Assembly: GCA_038277395.1 (NCBI GenBank)
Contig: CM076190.1
Location: 241,099,256-241,163,255 of the forward strand
Source of the DNA: Dryocosmus kuriphilus
Taxonomy: Eukaryota > Arthropoda > Insecta > Hymenoptera > Cynipidae
Length of the DNA stretch: 64,000 nucleotides
Direction of reading: 5' to 3'
Part shown: in pieces, positions 30,601 to 45,600 of the stretch
Position numbering within the stretch: position 1 is the first letter of the stretch
Layout: each line of letters starts with the position of its first letter
Position numbers and translations under genes: made by a program
The notes under the pieces: model-generated
What the model was told of the DNA's origin: nothing
Seen by the model: only the letters and a program-made list of their open reading frames with translations
Databases searched by the model: none

Positions 30601-33600
30601 CATAATATTTCCCCGAGAATTACAAAATTCTGAAGAAAGATAGTAATGAAAATCGTCGATTTGCAAAAGGTAATTGGAATTGACAAATTTACAAATTCAA
30701 CAAAAGACGAAGATTTGTAAAAGCTAATTGTAGTTTTCCATAGTGTTTCCCAGGAAATTAGAAATTTTGAACAAAAATAACGAAAATTTGCGATATGCAA
30801 ATGCTAATTGTAGTTTTTCATAACTTTTCTTAGTAAATTACAGAATTCTAAAAAGAATAACAAAAATTGCGATTTACAAAAGCTAATTGTAGTTTCTCAT
30901 ATCCTTTCCTAGAAATTTACAAATTTCTGACGAAAATATTCAAAATTTGGGATTTATAAAAGCGAACTGTAGTTTTGCATAGCTTTCTTAGATATATACA
31001 CATTTACATCATCAGTTACGAAAACTTGCGATTTGCTAAAGTAAATTGTAGTTTTTCATCATATATCCTAGAAAATAACAAATTTAAAGGAAACTAAGAT
31101 TTGCGATATTCAAAATCTAATTTTAGTTTTTCATAATATTTCGCAGAAAATTACCTGCAAGGAAATCCTGAAAATCGGCGATCTGCAAAAGCTAATAGTA
31201 ATATTTCATAATATTTCACAAAAATTAAATTTAAAAAAAGACGAAGATTTGTAAAAGCTAATTGTGATTCTTAATAGCTTTCTTAGAAAAATACAGACTG
31301 CTAAAGGGAATAACGAAAATTTGCGATTTAAAAAGGCTAATTCTAGCTTTCCATGGCCCTTCCTAAAAATTACAAATTCTTGACGAAAATAACGAAAATT
31401 GGCGATTTACAAAAGCTAATTTTAGTTTCCCACAGATTTTTTAGAAAAATAACTATTTATAACATAAGTAACGAAAAGTTGCGACTTGCTGAAGTCAATT
31501 GTAGTTTTTCATAATATACTTGTATCCTTGAAAATTAAAAATTAAAAAGAAACTAAGATTTGCGATTTTCAAAATCTAATTGTAGTCTTTCATAATATTT
31601 CCCCGAGAATTACAAAATTCTGAAGAAAGATAGTAATGAAAATCGTCGATTTGCAAAAGGTAATTGGAATTGACAAATTTTAAAATTCAACAAAAGACGA
31701 AGATTTGTAAAAGCAAATTGTAATTTTTCATAGTATTTACCAGCAAATTGCAAATTTCGAACAAAAATAACGAAAATTTGCGATATGCAAATGCTGATTG
31801 TAGTTTTTCATAACTTTTCTTAGTAAACTACAGAATTCTAAAAAGAATAACAAAAACTTGCGACTTACAAAAGCTAATTGTAGTTTCTCATATCCTTTCC
31901 TAGAAATTTACAAATTTCTGACAAAAATAATCAAAATTTGGGATTTACAAAAGCGAACAGTAGTCTTTCATAGCTTTCTTAGATAATGGCATATTTACAA
32001 CATAAGTAACTAAAACTTGCGATTTCCTAAAGTCAATTGTAGTTCTTCATAATATATCCTAGAAAATAACAAATTTAAAGGAAACTAAGATTTGCGATAT
32101 TCAAAATCTAATTTTAGTTTTTCATAATATTTCGCAGAAAATTACCTGCAAGGAAATCCTGAAAATCGGCGATCTGCAAAAGCTAATAGTAATATTTCAT
32201 AATATTTCACAAAAATTAAATTTAAAAAAAGACGAAGATTTGTAAAAGCTAATTGTGATTCTTAATAGCTTTCTTAGAAAAATACAGACTGCTAAAGGGA
32301 ATAACGAAAATTTGCGATTTAAAAAGGCTAATTCTAGCTTTCCATGGCCCTTCCTAAAAATTACAAATTCTTGACGAAAATAACGAAAATTGGCGATTTA
32401 CAAAAGCTAATTTTAGTTTCCCACAGATTTTTTAGAAAAATAACTATTTATAACATAAGTAACGAAAAGTTGCGACTTGCTGAAGTCAATTGTAGTTTTT
32501 CATAATATACTTGTATCCTTGAAAATTAAAAATTAAAAAGAAACTAAGATTTGCGATTTTCAAAATCTAATTGTAGTCTTTCATAATATTTCCCCGAGAA
32601 TTACAAAATTCTGAAGAAAGATAGTAATGAAAATCGTCGATTTGCAAAAGGTAATTGGAATTGACAAATTTTAAAATTCAACAAAAGACGAAGATTTGTA
32701 AAAGCAAATTGTAATTTTTCATAGTATTTACCAGCAAATTGCAAATTTCGAACAAAAAAATAACGAAAATTTGCGATATGCAAATGCTGATTGTAGTTTT
32801 TCATAACTTTTCTTAGTAAACTACAGAATTCTAAAAAGAATAACAAAAACTTGCGACTTACAAAAGCTAATTGTAGTTTCTCATATCCTTTCCTAGAAAT
32901 TTACAAATTTCTGACAAAAATAATCAAAATTTGGGATTTACAAAAGCGAACAGTAGTCTTTCATAGCTTTCTTAGATAATGGCATATTTACAACATAAGT
33001 AACTAAAACTTGCGATTTCCTAAAGTCAATTGTAGTTCTTCATAATATATCCTAGAAAATAACAAATTTAAAGGAAACTAAGATTTGCGATATTCAAAAT
33101 CTAATTTTAGTTTTTCATAAAATTTCGCAGAAAATTACCTTCAAGGAAATCCTGAAAATCGGCGATCTGCAAAAGCTAATAGTAATTTTTCATAATATTT
33201 CATAAAAATTAAGTTTAAAAAGAGACGAAGACTTGCAAAATCTAATTGTAGTCTTTCACAGTATTTCCCAGGATATTACAAATTTCGAACAAAAATAACG
33301 AAACTTTGCGACATGCTAAAGATGGTTGTAGTTTTGGATAATTTTTCATAGAAAATTACAGAATTCTAAAAAGGATAACAAATATTTTCGATTTGCAAAG
33401 GCTAATTCTAGCTTTCCATGGCCCTTCCTAAAAATTACAAATTCTTGACGAAAATAACGAAAATTGGCGATTTACAAAAGCTAATTTTAGTTTCCCACAG
33501 ATTTTTTAGAAAAAAAAAACTATTTATAACATAAATAACGAAAAGTTGCGACTTGCTGAAGTCAATTGTAGTTTTTCATAATATATTTGTATCCTAGAAA

Positions 33601-36600
33601 ATTAAAAATTAAAAAGAAACTAAGATTTGCGATTTTCAAAATCTAATTGTAGTTTTTCATAATATTTCCCCGAGAATTACAAACTTCTGAAGAAAGATAG
33701 TAATGAAAATCGTCGATTTGCAAAAGGTAATTGGAATTGACAAATTTACAAATTCAACAAAAGACGAAGATTTGCAAAAGCTGATTGTAGGCTTTCACAG
33801 TATTTCCCAGGACATTACAAATTCGAACAAAAATAACGAAAATTTGCGACATGCTAAAGCTGGTTTTAGTTTTGGATAATTTTTCATAGATAATTACAGA
33901 ATTCTAAAAAGGATTACAAATTTTTTCGATTTGCAAAAGCTAATTATAGTTTTTCATGGCCCTTCCTAGAAAACTACAAACTGTTGACAAAAGTGACGAA
34001 AATTTGCAAAACCTAATTGTAATTCTTCATAGCTTTCTTAGAAAAATACAGACTGCTAAAGGGAATAACGAAAATTTGCGATTTAAAAAGGCTAATCCTA
34101 GTTTTCCATGGCCCTTCCTAAAAATTACAAATTCTTGACGAAAATAACGAAAATTGGCGATTTACAAAAGCTAATTTTAGTTTCCCACAGTTTTTTTAGA
34201 AAAATAACTATTTATAACATAAATAACGAAAAGTTGCGACTTGCTGAAGTCAATTGTAGTTTTTCATAATATACTTGTGTCCTAGAAAATTAAAAATTAA
34301 AAAGAAACTAAGATTTGCGATTTTCAAAATCTAATTGTAGTTTTTCATAATATTTCCCCGAGAATTACAAACTTCTGAACAAAGATAGTAATGAAAATCG
34401 TCGATTTGCAAAAGGTAATTGGAATTGACAAATTTACAAATTCAACAAAAGACGAAGATTTGTAAAAGCTAATCGTAATTTTTTATAGTATTTCCCAGGA
34501 AATTACAAATTTCGAACAAAGATAACGAAAATTTGCGATGTGCAAATGCTGATTGTAGTTTTTCATAACTTTTCTTAGTAAATTACAGAATTCTAAAAAG
34601 AATAACAAAAACTTGCGAGTTACGAAAGCTAATTGTAGTTTCTCATATCTTTTCCTAGAAATTTACAAATTTCTGACAAAAATAATGAAAATTTGGGATT
34701 TACAAAAGCGAACTGTAGTCTTTCATAGCTTTCTTAGATAATGACATATTTACATCATCAGTTACGAAAACTTGCGATTTGCTAAAGTAAATTGTAGTTT
34801 TTCATCATATATCCTAGAAAATAACAAATTTAAAGGAAACTAAGATTTGCGATATTCAAAATCTAATTTTAGTTTTTCATAATATTTCGCAGAAAATTAC
34901 CTGCAAGGAAATCCTGAAAATCGGCGATCTGCAAAAGCTAATAGTAATTTTTCATAATATTTCACAAAAATTAAATTTAAAAAAAGACGAAGATTTGTAA
35001 AAGCTAATTGTGATTCTTAATAGCTTTCTTAGAAAAATACAGACTGCTAAAGGGAATAACGAAAATTTGCAATTTAAAAAGGCTAATTCTAGCTTTCCAT
35101 GGCCCTTCCTAAAAATTACAAATTCTTGACGAAAATAACAAAAATTGGCGATTTACAAAAGCTAATTTTAGTTTCCCACAGATTTTTTTAGAAAAATAAC
35201 TATTTATAACATAAGTAACGAAAAGTTGCGACTTGCTGAAGTCAATTGTAGTTTTTCATAATATACTTGTATCCTAGAAAATTAAAAATTAAAAAGAAAC
35301 TAAGATTTGCGATTTTCAAAATCTAATTGTAGTTTTTCATAATATTTCCCCGAGAATTACAAACTTCTGAAGAAAGATAGTAATTTAAATCGGCGATTTG
35401 CAAAAGATAATTGGAATTGACAAATTTTAAAATTCAACAAAAGACGAAGATTTGTAAAAGCAAATTGTAATTTTTCATAGCATTTACCAGGAAATTGCAA
35501 ATTTCGAACAAAAAATAACGAAAATTTGCGATATGCAAATGCTGACTGTAGTTTTTCATAACTTTTCTTAGTAAATTACAGAATTCTAAAAAGAATAACA
35601 AAAACTTGCGAGTTACAAAAGCTAATTGTAGTTTCTCATATCCTTTCCTAGAAATTTACAAATTTCTGACATAAATAATGAAAATTTGGGATTTACAAAA
35701 GCGAACTGTAGTCTTTCATAGCTTTCTTAGATAATGACATATTTACATCATCAGTTACGAAAACTTGCGATTTGCTAAAGTAAATTGTAGTTTTTCATCA
35801 TATATCCTAGAAAATAACAAATTTAAAGGAAACTAAGATTTGCGATATTCAAAATCTAATTTTAGTTTTTCATAATATTTCGCAGAAAATTACCTGCAAG
35901 GAAATCCTGAAAATCGGCGATCTGCAAAAGCTAATAGTAATTTTTCATAATATTTCACAAAAATTAAATTTAAAAAAAGACGAAGATTTGTAAAAGCTAA
36001 TTGTGATTCTTAATAGCTTTCTTAGAAAAATACAGACTGATAAAGGGAATAACGAAAATTTGCGATTTAAAAAGGCTAATTCTAGCTTTCCATGGCCCTT
36101 CCTAAAAATTACAAATTCTTGACGAAAATAACAAAAATTGGCGATTTACAAAAGCTAATTTTAGTTTCCCACAGACTTTTTTAGAAAAATAACTATTTAT
36201 AACATAAGTAACGAAAAGTTGCGACTTGCTGAAGTCAATTGTAGTTTTTCATAATATACTTGTATCCTAGAAAATTAAAAATTAAAAAGAAACTAAGATT
36301 TGCGATTTTCAAAATCTAATTGTAGTTTTTCATAATATTTCCCCGAGAATTACAAAATTCTGAAGAAAGATAGTAAAGAAAATCGTCGATTTGCAAAAGG
36401 TAATTGGAATTGACAAATTTACAAATTCAACAAAAGACGAAGAATTGTAAAAGCTAATAGTAATTTTTCATAATATTTCATAAAAATTAAATTTAAAAAA
36501 AGACGAAGACTTGCAAAATCTAATTGTAGTCTTTCACAGTATTTCCCAGGACATTACAAATTTCGAACAAAAATAACGAAACTTTGCGACATGCTAAAGA

Positions 36601-39600
36601 TGGTTGTAGTTTTGGATAATTTTTCATAGAAAATTACAGAATTCTAAAAAGGATGACAAATATTTTCAATTTGCAAAGGCTAATTCTAGCTTTCCATGGC
36701 CCTTCCTAAAAATTACAAATTCTTGACGAAAATAACGAAAATTGGCGATTTACAAAAGCTAATTTTAGTTTCCCACAGATTTTTTAGAAAAATAACTATT
36801 TATAACATAAATAACGAAAAGTTGCGACTTGCTGAAGTCAATTGTAGTTTTTCATAATATACTTGTATCCTAGAAAATTAAAAATTAAAAAGAAACTAAG
36901 ATTTGCGATTTTCAAAATCTAATTGTAGTTTTTCATAATATTTCCCCGAGAATTACAAACTTCTGAAGAAAGGTAGTAATGAAAATCGTCGATTTGCAAA
37001 AGGTAATTGGAATTGACAAATTTACAAATTCAACAAAAGACGAAGATTTGCAAAAGCTGATTGTAGGCTTTCACAGTATTTCCCAGGACATTACAAACTT
37101 CGAACAAAAATAACGAAAATTTGCGACATGCTAAAGCTGGTTGTAGTTTTGGGTAATTTTTCATAGAAAATTACAGAATTCTAAAAAGGATAACAAATAT
37201 TTTCGATTTGCAAAGGCTAATTCTAGCTTTCCATGGCCCTTCCTAAAAATTACAAATTCTTGACGAAAATAACGAAAATTGGCGATTTACAAAAGCTAAT
37301 TTTAGTTTCCCACAGTTTTTTTTAGAAAAATAACTATTTATAACATAAATAACGAAAAGTTGCGACTTGCTGAAGTCAATTGTAGTTTTTCATAATATAC
37401 TTGTGTCCTAGAAAATTAAAAATTAAAAAAAGAAACTAAGATTTGCGATTTTCAAAATCTAATTGTAGTTTTTCATAATATTTCCCCGAGAATTACAAAC
37501 TTCTGAAGAAAGATAGTAATGAAAATCGTCGATTTGCAAAAGGTAATTGGAATTGACAAATTTACAAATTCAACGAAAGACGAAGATTTGTAAAAGCTAA
37601 TCGTAATTTTTTATAGTATTTCCCAGGAAATTACAAATTTCGAACAAAGATAACGAAAATTTGCGATGTGCAAATGCTGCTAGTAGTTTTTCATAACTTT
37701 TCTTAGTAAATTACAGAATTCTAAAAAGAATAACAAAAACTTGCGAGTTAAAAAAGCTAATTGTAGTTTCTCATATCCTTTCCTAGAAACTTACAAATTT
37801 CTGACAAAAATAATGAAAATTTGGGATTTACAAAAGCGAACTGTAGTCTTTCATAGCTTTCTTAGATAATGACATATCTACATCATCAGTTACGAAAACT
37901 TGCGATTTGCTAAAGAAAATTGTAGTTTTTTTCATCATATATCCTAGAAAATAACAAATTTAGAGGAAACTAAGATTTGCGATATTCAAAATCTAATTTT
38001 AGTTTTTCATAATAATATTTCGCAGAAAATTACCTGCAAGGAAATCCTGAAAATCGGCGATCTGCAAAAGCTAATAGTAATTTTTCATAATATTTCATAA
38101 AAATTAAATTTAAAAAAAGACGAAGATTTGTAAAAGCTAATTGTGATTCTTAATAGCTTTCTTAGAAAAATACAAACTGCTAAAGGGAATAACGAAAATT
38201 TGCGATTTAAAAAGGCTAATTCTAGCTTTCCATGGCCCTTCCTAAAAATTACAAATTCTTGACGAAAATAACGAAAATTGGCGATTTACAAAAGCTAATT
38301 TTAGTTTCCCACAGATTTTTTAGAAAAATAACTATTTATAACATAAGTAACGAAAAGTTGCGACTTGCTGAAGTCAATTGTAGTTTTTCATAATATACTT
38401 GTATCCTAGAAAATTAAAAATTAAAAAGAAACTAAGATTTGCGATATTCAAAATCTAATTTTAGTTTTTCATAAAATTTCGCAGAAAATTACCTTCAAGG
38501 AAATCCTGAAAATCGGCGATCTGCAAAAGCTAATAGTAATTTTTCATAATATTTCATAAAAATTAAATTTAAAAAAAGACGAAGACTTGCAAAATCTAAT
38601 TGTAGTCTTTCACAGTATTTCCCAGGACATTACAAATTTCGAACAAAAATAACGAAACTTTGCGACATGCTAAAGATGGTTGTAGTTTTGGATAATTTTT
38701 CATAGAAAATTACAGAATTCTAAAAAGGATAACAAATATTTTCGATTTGCAAAGGCTAATTCTAGCTTTCCATGGCCCTTCCTAAAAATTACAAATTCTT
38801 GACGAAAATAACGAAAATTGACGATTTACAAAAGCTAATTTTAGTTTCCCACAGATTTTTTAGAAAAATAACTATTTATAACATAAATAACGAAAAGTTG
38901 CGACTTGCTGAAGTCAATTGTAGTTTTTCAAAATATATTTGTATCCTAGAAAATTAAAAATTAAAAAGAAACTAAGATTTGCGATTTTCAAAATCTAATT
39001 GTAGTTTTTCATAATATTTCCCCGAGAATTACAAACTTCTGAAGAAAGATAGTAATGAAAATCGTCGATTTGCAAAAGGTAATTGGAATTGACAAATTTA
39101 CAAATTCAACAAAAGACGAAGATTTGTAAAAGCTAATCGTAATTTTTTATAGTATTTCCCAGGAAATTACAAATTTCGAACAAAGATAACGAAAATTTGC
39201 GATGTGCAAATGCTGATAGTAGTTTTTCATAACTTTTCTTAGTAAATTACAGAATTCTAAAAAGAATAACAAAAACTTGCGAGTTAAAAAAGCTAATTGT
39301 AGTTTCTCATATCCTTTCCTAGAAACTTACAAATTTCTGACAAAAATAATGAAAATTTGGGATTTACAAAAGCGAACTGTAGTCTTTCATAGCTTTCTTA
39401 GATAATGACATATCTACATCATCAGTTACGAAAACTTGCGATTTGCTAAAGAAAATTGTAGTTTTTCATCATATATCCTAGAAAATAACAAATTTAGAGG
39501 AAACTAAGATTTGCGATATTCAAAATCTAATTTTAGTTTTTCATAATATTTCGCAGAAAATTACCTGCAAGGAAATCCTGCAAATCGGCGATCTGCAAAA

Positions 39601-42600
39601 GCTAATAGTAATTTTTCATAATATTTCATAAAAATTAAATTTAAAAAAAGACGAAGATTTGTAAAAGCTAATTGTGATTCTTAATAGCTTTCTTAGAAAA
39701 ATACAAACTGCTAAAGGGAATAACGAAAATTTGCGATTTAAAAAGGCTAATTCTAGCTTTCCATGGCCCTTCCTAAAAATTACAAATTCTTGACGAAAAT
39801 AACGAAAATTGGCGATTTACAAAAGCTAATTTTAGTTTCCCACAGATTTTTTAGAAAAATAACTATTTATAACATAAGTAACGAAAAGTTGCGACTTGCT
39901 GAAGTCAATTGTAGTTTTTCATAATATACTTGTATCCTAGAAAATTAAAAATTAAAAAGAAACTAAGATTTGCGATATTCAAAATCTAATTTTAGTTTTT
40001 CATAAAATTTCGCAGAAAATTACCTTCAAGGAAATCCTGAAAATCGGCGATCTGCAAAAGCTAATAGTAATTTTTCATAATATTTCATAAAAATTAAATT
40101 TAAAAAAAGACGAAGACTTGCAAAATCTAATTGTAGTCTTTCACAGTATTTCCCAGGACATTACAAATTTCGAACAAAAATAACGAAACTTTGCGACATG
40201 CTAAAGATGGTTGTAGTTTTGGATAATTTTTCATAGAAAATTACAGAATTCTAAAAAGGATGACAAATATTTTCAATTTGCAAAGGCTAATTCTAGCTTT
40301 CCATGGCCCTTCCTAAAAATTACAAATTCTTGACGAAAATAACGAAAATTGGCGATTTACAAAAGCTAATTTTAGTTTCCCACAGATTTTTTTAGAAAAA
40401 TAACTATTTATAACATAAATAACGAAAAGTTGCGACTTGCTGAAGTCAATTGTAGTTTTTCATAATATACTTGTATCCTAGAAAATTAAAAATTAAAAAG
40501 AAACTAAGATTTGCGATTTTCAAAATCTAATTGTAGTTTTTCATAATATTTCCCCGAGAATTACAAACTTCTGAAGAAAGGTAGTAATGAAAATCGTCGA
40601 TTTGCAAAAGGTAATTGGAATTGACAAATTTACAAATTCAACAAAAGACGAAGATTTGCAAAAGCTGATTGTAGGCTTTCACAGTATTTCCCAGGACATT
40701 ACAAACTTCGAACAAAAATAACGAAAATTTGCGACATGCTAAAGCTGGTTGTAGTTTTGGGTAATTTTTCATAGAAAATTACAGAATTCTAAAAAGGATA
40801 ACAAATATTTTCGATTTGCAAAGGCTAATTCTAGCTTTCCATGGCCCTTCCTAAAAATTACAAATTCTTGACGAAAATAACGAAAATTGGCGATTTACAA
40901 AAGCTAATTTTAGTTTCCCACAGTTTTTTTAGAAAAATAACTATTTATAACATAAATAACGAAAAGTTGCGACTTGCTGAAGTCAATTGTAGTTTTTCAT
41001 AATATACTTGTGTCCTAGAAAATTAAAAATTAAAAAGAAACTAAGATTTGCGATTTTCAAAATCTAATTGTAGTTTTTCATAATATTTCCCCGAGAATTA
41101 CAAACTTCTGAACAAAGATAGTAATGAAAATCGTCGATTTGCAAAAGGTAATTGGAATTGACAAATTTACAAATTCAACAAAAGACGAAGATTTGTAAAA
41201 GCTAATCGTAATTTTTTATAGTATTTCCCAGGAAATTACAAATTTCGAACAAAGATAACGAAAATTTGCGATGTGCAAATGCTGATTGTAGTTTTTCATA
41301 ACTTTTCTTAGTAAATTACAGAATTCTAAAAAGGATAACAATAACTTGCGATTTACGAAACCTAATTGTAGTTTCTCATATCCTTTCCTAGAAATTTACA
41401 AATTTCTGACAAAAATAATGAAAATTTGGGATTTACAAAAGCGAACTGTAGTCTTTCATAGCTTTCTTAGATAATGACATATTTACATCATCAGTTACGA
41501 AAACTTGCGATTTGCTAAAGTCAATTGTAGTTTTTCATAATATACTTGTATCCTAGAAAATCAAAAATTAAAAAGAAAATAAGATTTGCGATTTTCAAAA
41601 TCTAATTGTAGTTTTTCATAATATTTCCCCGAGAATTACAAACTTCTGAAGAAAGATAGTAATGAAAGTCGACGACTTGCAAAAGATAATTGGAATTGAC
41701 AAATTTATAAATTGAACAAAAGACGAAGATTTGTAAAAGCTAATCGTAATTTTTTTTAGTATTTCCCAGGAAATTACAAATTTCGAACCAAGATAACGAA
41801 AATTTGCGATGTGCAAATGCTGATTGTAATTTTTCATAACTTTTCTTAGTAAATTACAGAAATTACAAATTTCTGACAAAAAATAATGAAAATTTGGGAT
41901 TTACAAAAGAATAACTTAGATAATGACATAAAAACAGTTTGCGCTAAAGTCAATTGTACAAAACTTGCTAGAAAATAATTGTAGATTTGCGATTTTTCTA
42001 ATTGTAGTTTTTCATAATATTTCCCCGATCCTCTCCTAGATAGTAATGAAAGTCGACGACTTGCAAAAGATAATTTACAAATTTTCTGACAAAAATAATC
42101 AAAATTTGGGATTTACAAAAGCGAACTGACAAAAATAATCAAAATTTGGGATTTACAAAAGCGAACTGGCGTCTTTTTAGCTTTCTAGCTTTCTTAGATA
42201 ATGACATATTTACAACATAAGTAACGAAAACTTGCGATTTCCTAAAGTCAATAGTAGCTCTTCATAATATATCCTAGAAAATAACAAATTTAGAGGAAAC
42301 TAAGATTTGCGATATTCAAAATCTAATTTTAGTTTTTCATAATATTTCGCAGAAAATTACCTGCAAGGAAATCCTGAAAATCGGCGATCTGCAAAAGCTA
42401 ATAGTAATTTTTCATAATATTTCATAAAAATTAAATTTAAAAAGGACGAAGATTTGTAAAAGCTAATTGTGATTCTTAATAGCTTTCTTAGAAAAATACA
42501 AACTGCTAAAGGGAATAACGAAAATTTGCGATTTAAAAAGGCTAATTCTAGCTTTCCATGGCCCTTCCTAAAAATTACAAATTCTTGACGAAAATAACGA

Positions 42601-45600
42601 AAATTGGCGATTTACAAAAGCTAATTTTAGTTTCCCACAGATTTTTTAGAAAAATAACTATTTACAACATAAGTAACGAAAAGTTGCGACTTGCTGAAGT
42701 CAATTGTAGTTTTTCATAATATACTTGTATCCTAGAAAATTAAAAATTAAAAAGAAACTAAGATTTGCGATATTCAAAATCTAATTTTAGTTTTTCATAA
42801 AATTTCGCAGAAAATTACCTTCAAGGAAATCCTGAAAATCGGCGATCTGCAAAAGCTAATAGTAATTTTTCATAATATTTCATAAAAATTAAATTTAAAA
42901 AAAGACGAAGACTTGCAAAATCTAATTGTAGTCTTTCACAGTATTTCCCAGGACATTACAAATTTCGAACAAAAATAACGAAACTTTGCGACATGCTAAA
43001 GATGGTTGTAGTTTTGGATAATTTTTCATAGAAAATTACAGAATTCTAAAAAGGATAACAAATATTTTCAATTTGCAAAGGCTAATTCTAGTTTTCCATG
43101 GCCCTTCCTAAAAATTACAAATTCTTGACGAAAATAACGAAAATTGGCGATTTACAAAAGCTAATTTTAGTTTCCCACAGATTTTTTAGAAAAATAACTA
43201 TTTATAACATAAATAACGAAAAGTTGCGACTTGCTGAAGTCAATTGTAGTTTTTCATAATATACTTGTATCCTAGAAAATTAAAAATTAAAAAGAAACTA
43301 AGATTTGCGATTTTCAAAATCTAATTGTAGTTTTTCATAATATTTCCCCGAGAATTACAAACTTCTGAAGAAAGATAGTAATGAAAATCGTCGATTTGCA
43401 AAAGGTAATTGGAATTGACAAATTTACAAATTCAACAAAAGACGAAGATTTGCAAAAGCTGATTGTAGGCTTTCACAGTATTTCCCAGGACATTACAAAC
43501 TTCGAACAAAAATAACGAAAATTTGCGACATGCTAAAGCTGGTTGTAGTTTTGGGTAATTTTTCATAGATAATTACAGAATTCTAAAAAGGATTACAAAT
43601 TTTTGCGATTTGCAAAACCTAATTATAGTTTTTCATGGCCCTTCCTAGAAAACTACAAACTGTTGACAAAAGTGACGAAAAATTTGCAAAACCTAATTGT
43701 AATTTTTCATAGCTTTCTTAGAAAAATACAGACTGCTAAAGGGAATAACGAAAATTTGCGATTTAAAAACACTAATTCTAGCTTTCCATGGCCCTTCCTA
43801 AAAATTACAAATTCTTGACGAAAATAACGGAAATTGGCGATTTACAAAAGCTAATTTTAGTTTCCCATAGATTTTGTAGAAAATTACCTATTTATAACAT
43901 AAATAACGAAAAGTTGCGATTTGCTGAAGTCAATTGTAGTTTTTCATAATATACTTGCACCATAGAAAATTAAAAATTAAAAAGAAACTAAGATTTGCGA
44001 TTTTCAAAATCTAATTGTAGTTTTTCATAATATTTCCCCGAGAATTACAAACTTCTGAAGAAGGATAGTAATTTAAATCGGCGATTTGCAAAAGATAATT
44101 GGAATTGACAAATTTTAAAATTCAACAAAAGACGAAGATTTGTAAAAGCAAATTGTAATTTTTCATAGTATTTACCAGGAAATTGCAAATTTCGAACAAA
44201 AATAACGAAAATTTGCGATATGCAAATGCTGATTGTAGTTTTTCATAACTTTTCTTAGTAAATTACAGAATTCTAAAAAGAATAACAATAACTTGCGATT
44301 TACGAAACCTAATTGTAGTTTCTCATATCCTTTCCTAGAAATTTACAAATTTCTGACAAAAATAATGAAAATTTGGGATTTACAAAAGCGAACTGTAGTC
44401 TTTCATAGCTTTCTTAGATAATGACATATTTACATCATCAGTTACGAAAACTTGCGATTTGCTAAAGTCAATTGTAGTTTTTCATCATATATCCTAGAAA
44501 ATAACAAATTTAAAGGAAACTAAGATTTGCGATATTCAAAATCTAATTTTAGTTTTTCATAATATTTCGCAGAAAATTACCTGCAAGGAAATCCTGAAAG
44601 TCGGCGATCTGCAAAAGCTAATAGTAATTTTCCATAATATTTCATAAAAATTAAATTTAAAAAAAGACGAAGATTTGTAAATGCTAATTGTGATTCTTAA
44701 TAGCTTTCTTAGAAAAATACAGACTGCTAAAGGGAATAACGAAAATTTGCGATTTAAAAAGGCTAATTCTAGCTTTCCATGGCCCTTCCTAAAAATTACA
44801 AATTCTTGACGAAAATAACGGAAATTGGCGATTTACAAAAGCTAATTTTAGTTTCCCATAGATTTTGTAGAAAATTACCTATTTATAACATAAATAACGA
44901 AAAGTTGCGATTTGCTGAAGTCAATTGTAGTTTTTCATAATATACTTGCACCATAGAAAATTAAAAATTAAAAAGAAACTAAGATTTGCGATTTTCAAAA
45001 TCTAATTGTAGTTTTTCATAATATTTCCCCGAGAATTACAAACTTCTGAAGAAGGATAGTAATTTAAATCGGCGATTTGCAAAAGATAATTGGAATTGAC
45101 AAATTTTAAAATTCAACAAAAGACGAAGATTTGTAAAAGCAAATTGTAATTTTTCATAGTATTTACCAGGAAATTGCAAATTTCGAACAAAAATAACGAA
45201 AATTTGCGATATGCAAATGCTGATTGTAGTTTTTCATAACTTTTCTTAGTAAATTACAGAATTCTAAAAAGAATAACAATAACTTGCGATTTACGAAACC
45301 TAATTGTAGTTTCTCATATCCTTTCCTAGAAATTTACAAATTTCTGACAAAAATAATCAAAATTTGGGATTTACAAAAGCGAACTGTAGTCTTTCATAGC
45401 TTTCTTAGATAATGACATATTTACAACATAAGTAACGAAAACTTGCGATTTCCTAAAGTCAATTGTAGTTCTTCATAATATATCCTAGAAAATAACAAAT
45501 TTGAAGGAAACTAAGATTTGCGATATTCAAAATCTAATTTTAGTTTTTCATAAAATTTCGCAGAAAATTACCTTCAAGGAAATCCTGAAAATCGGCGATC

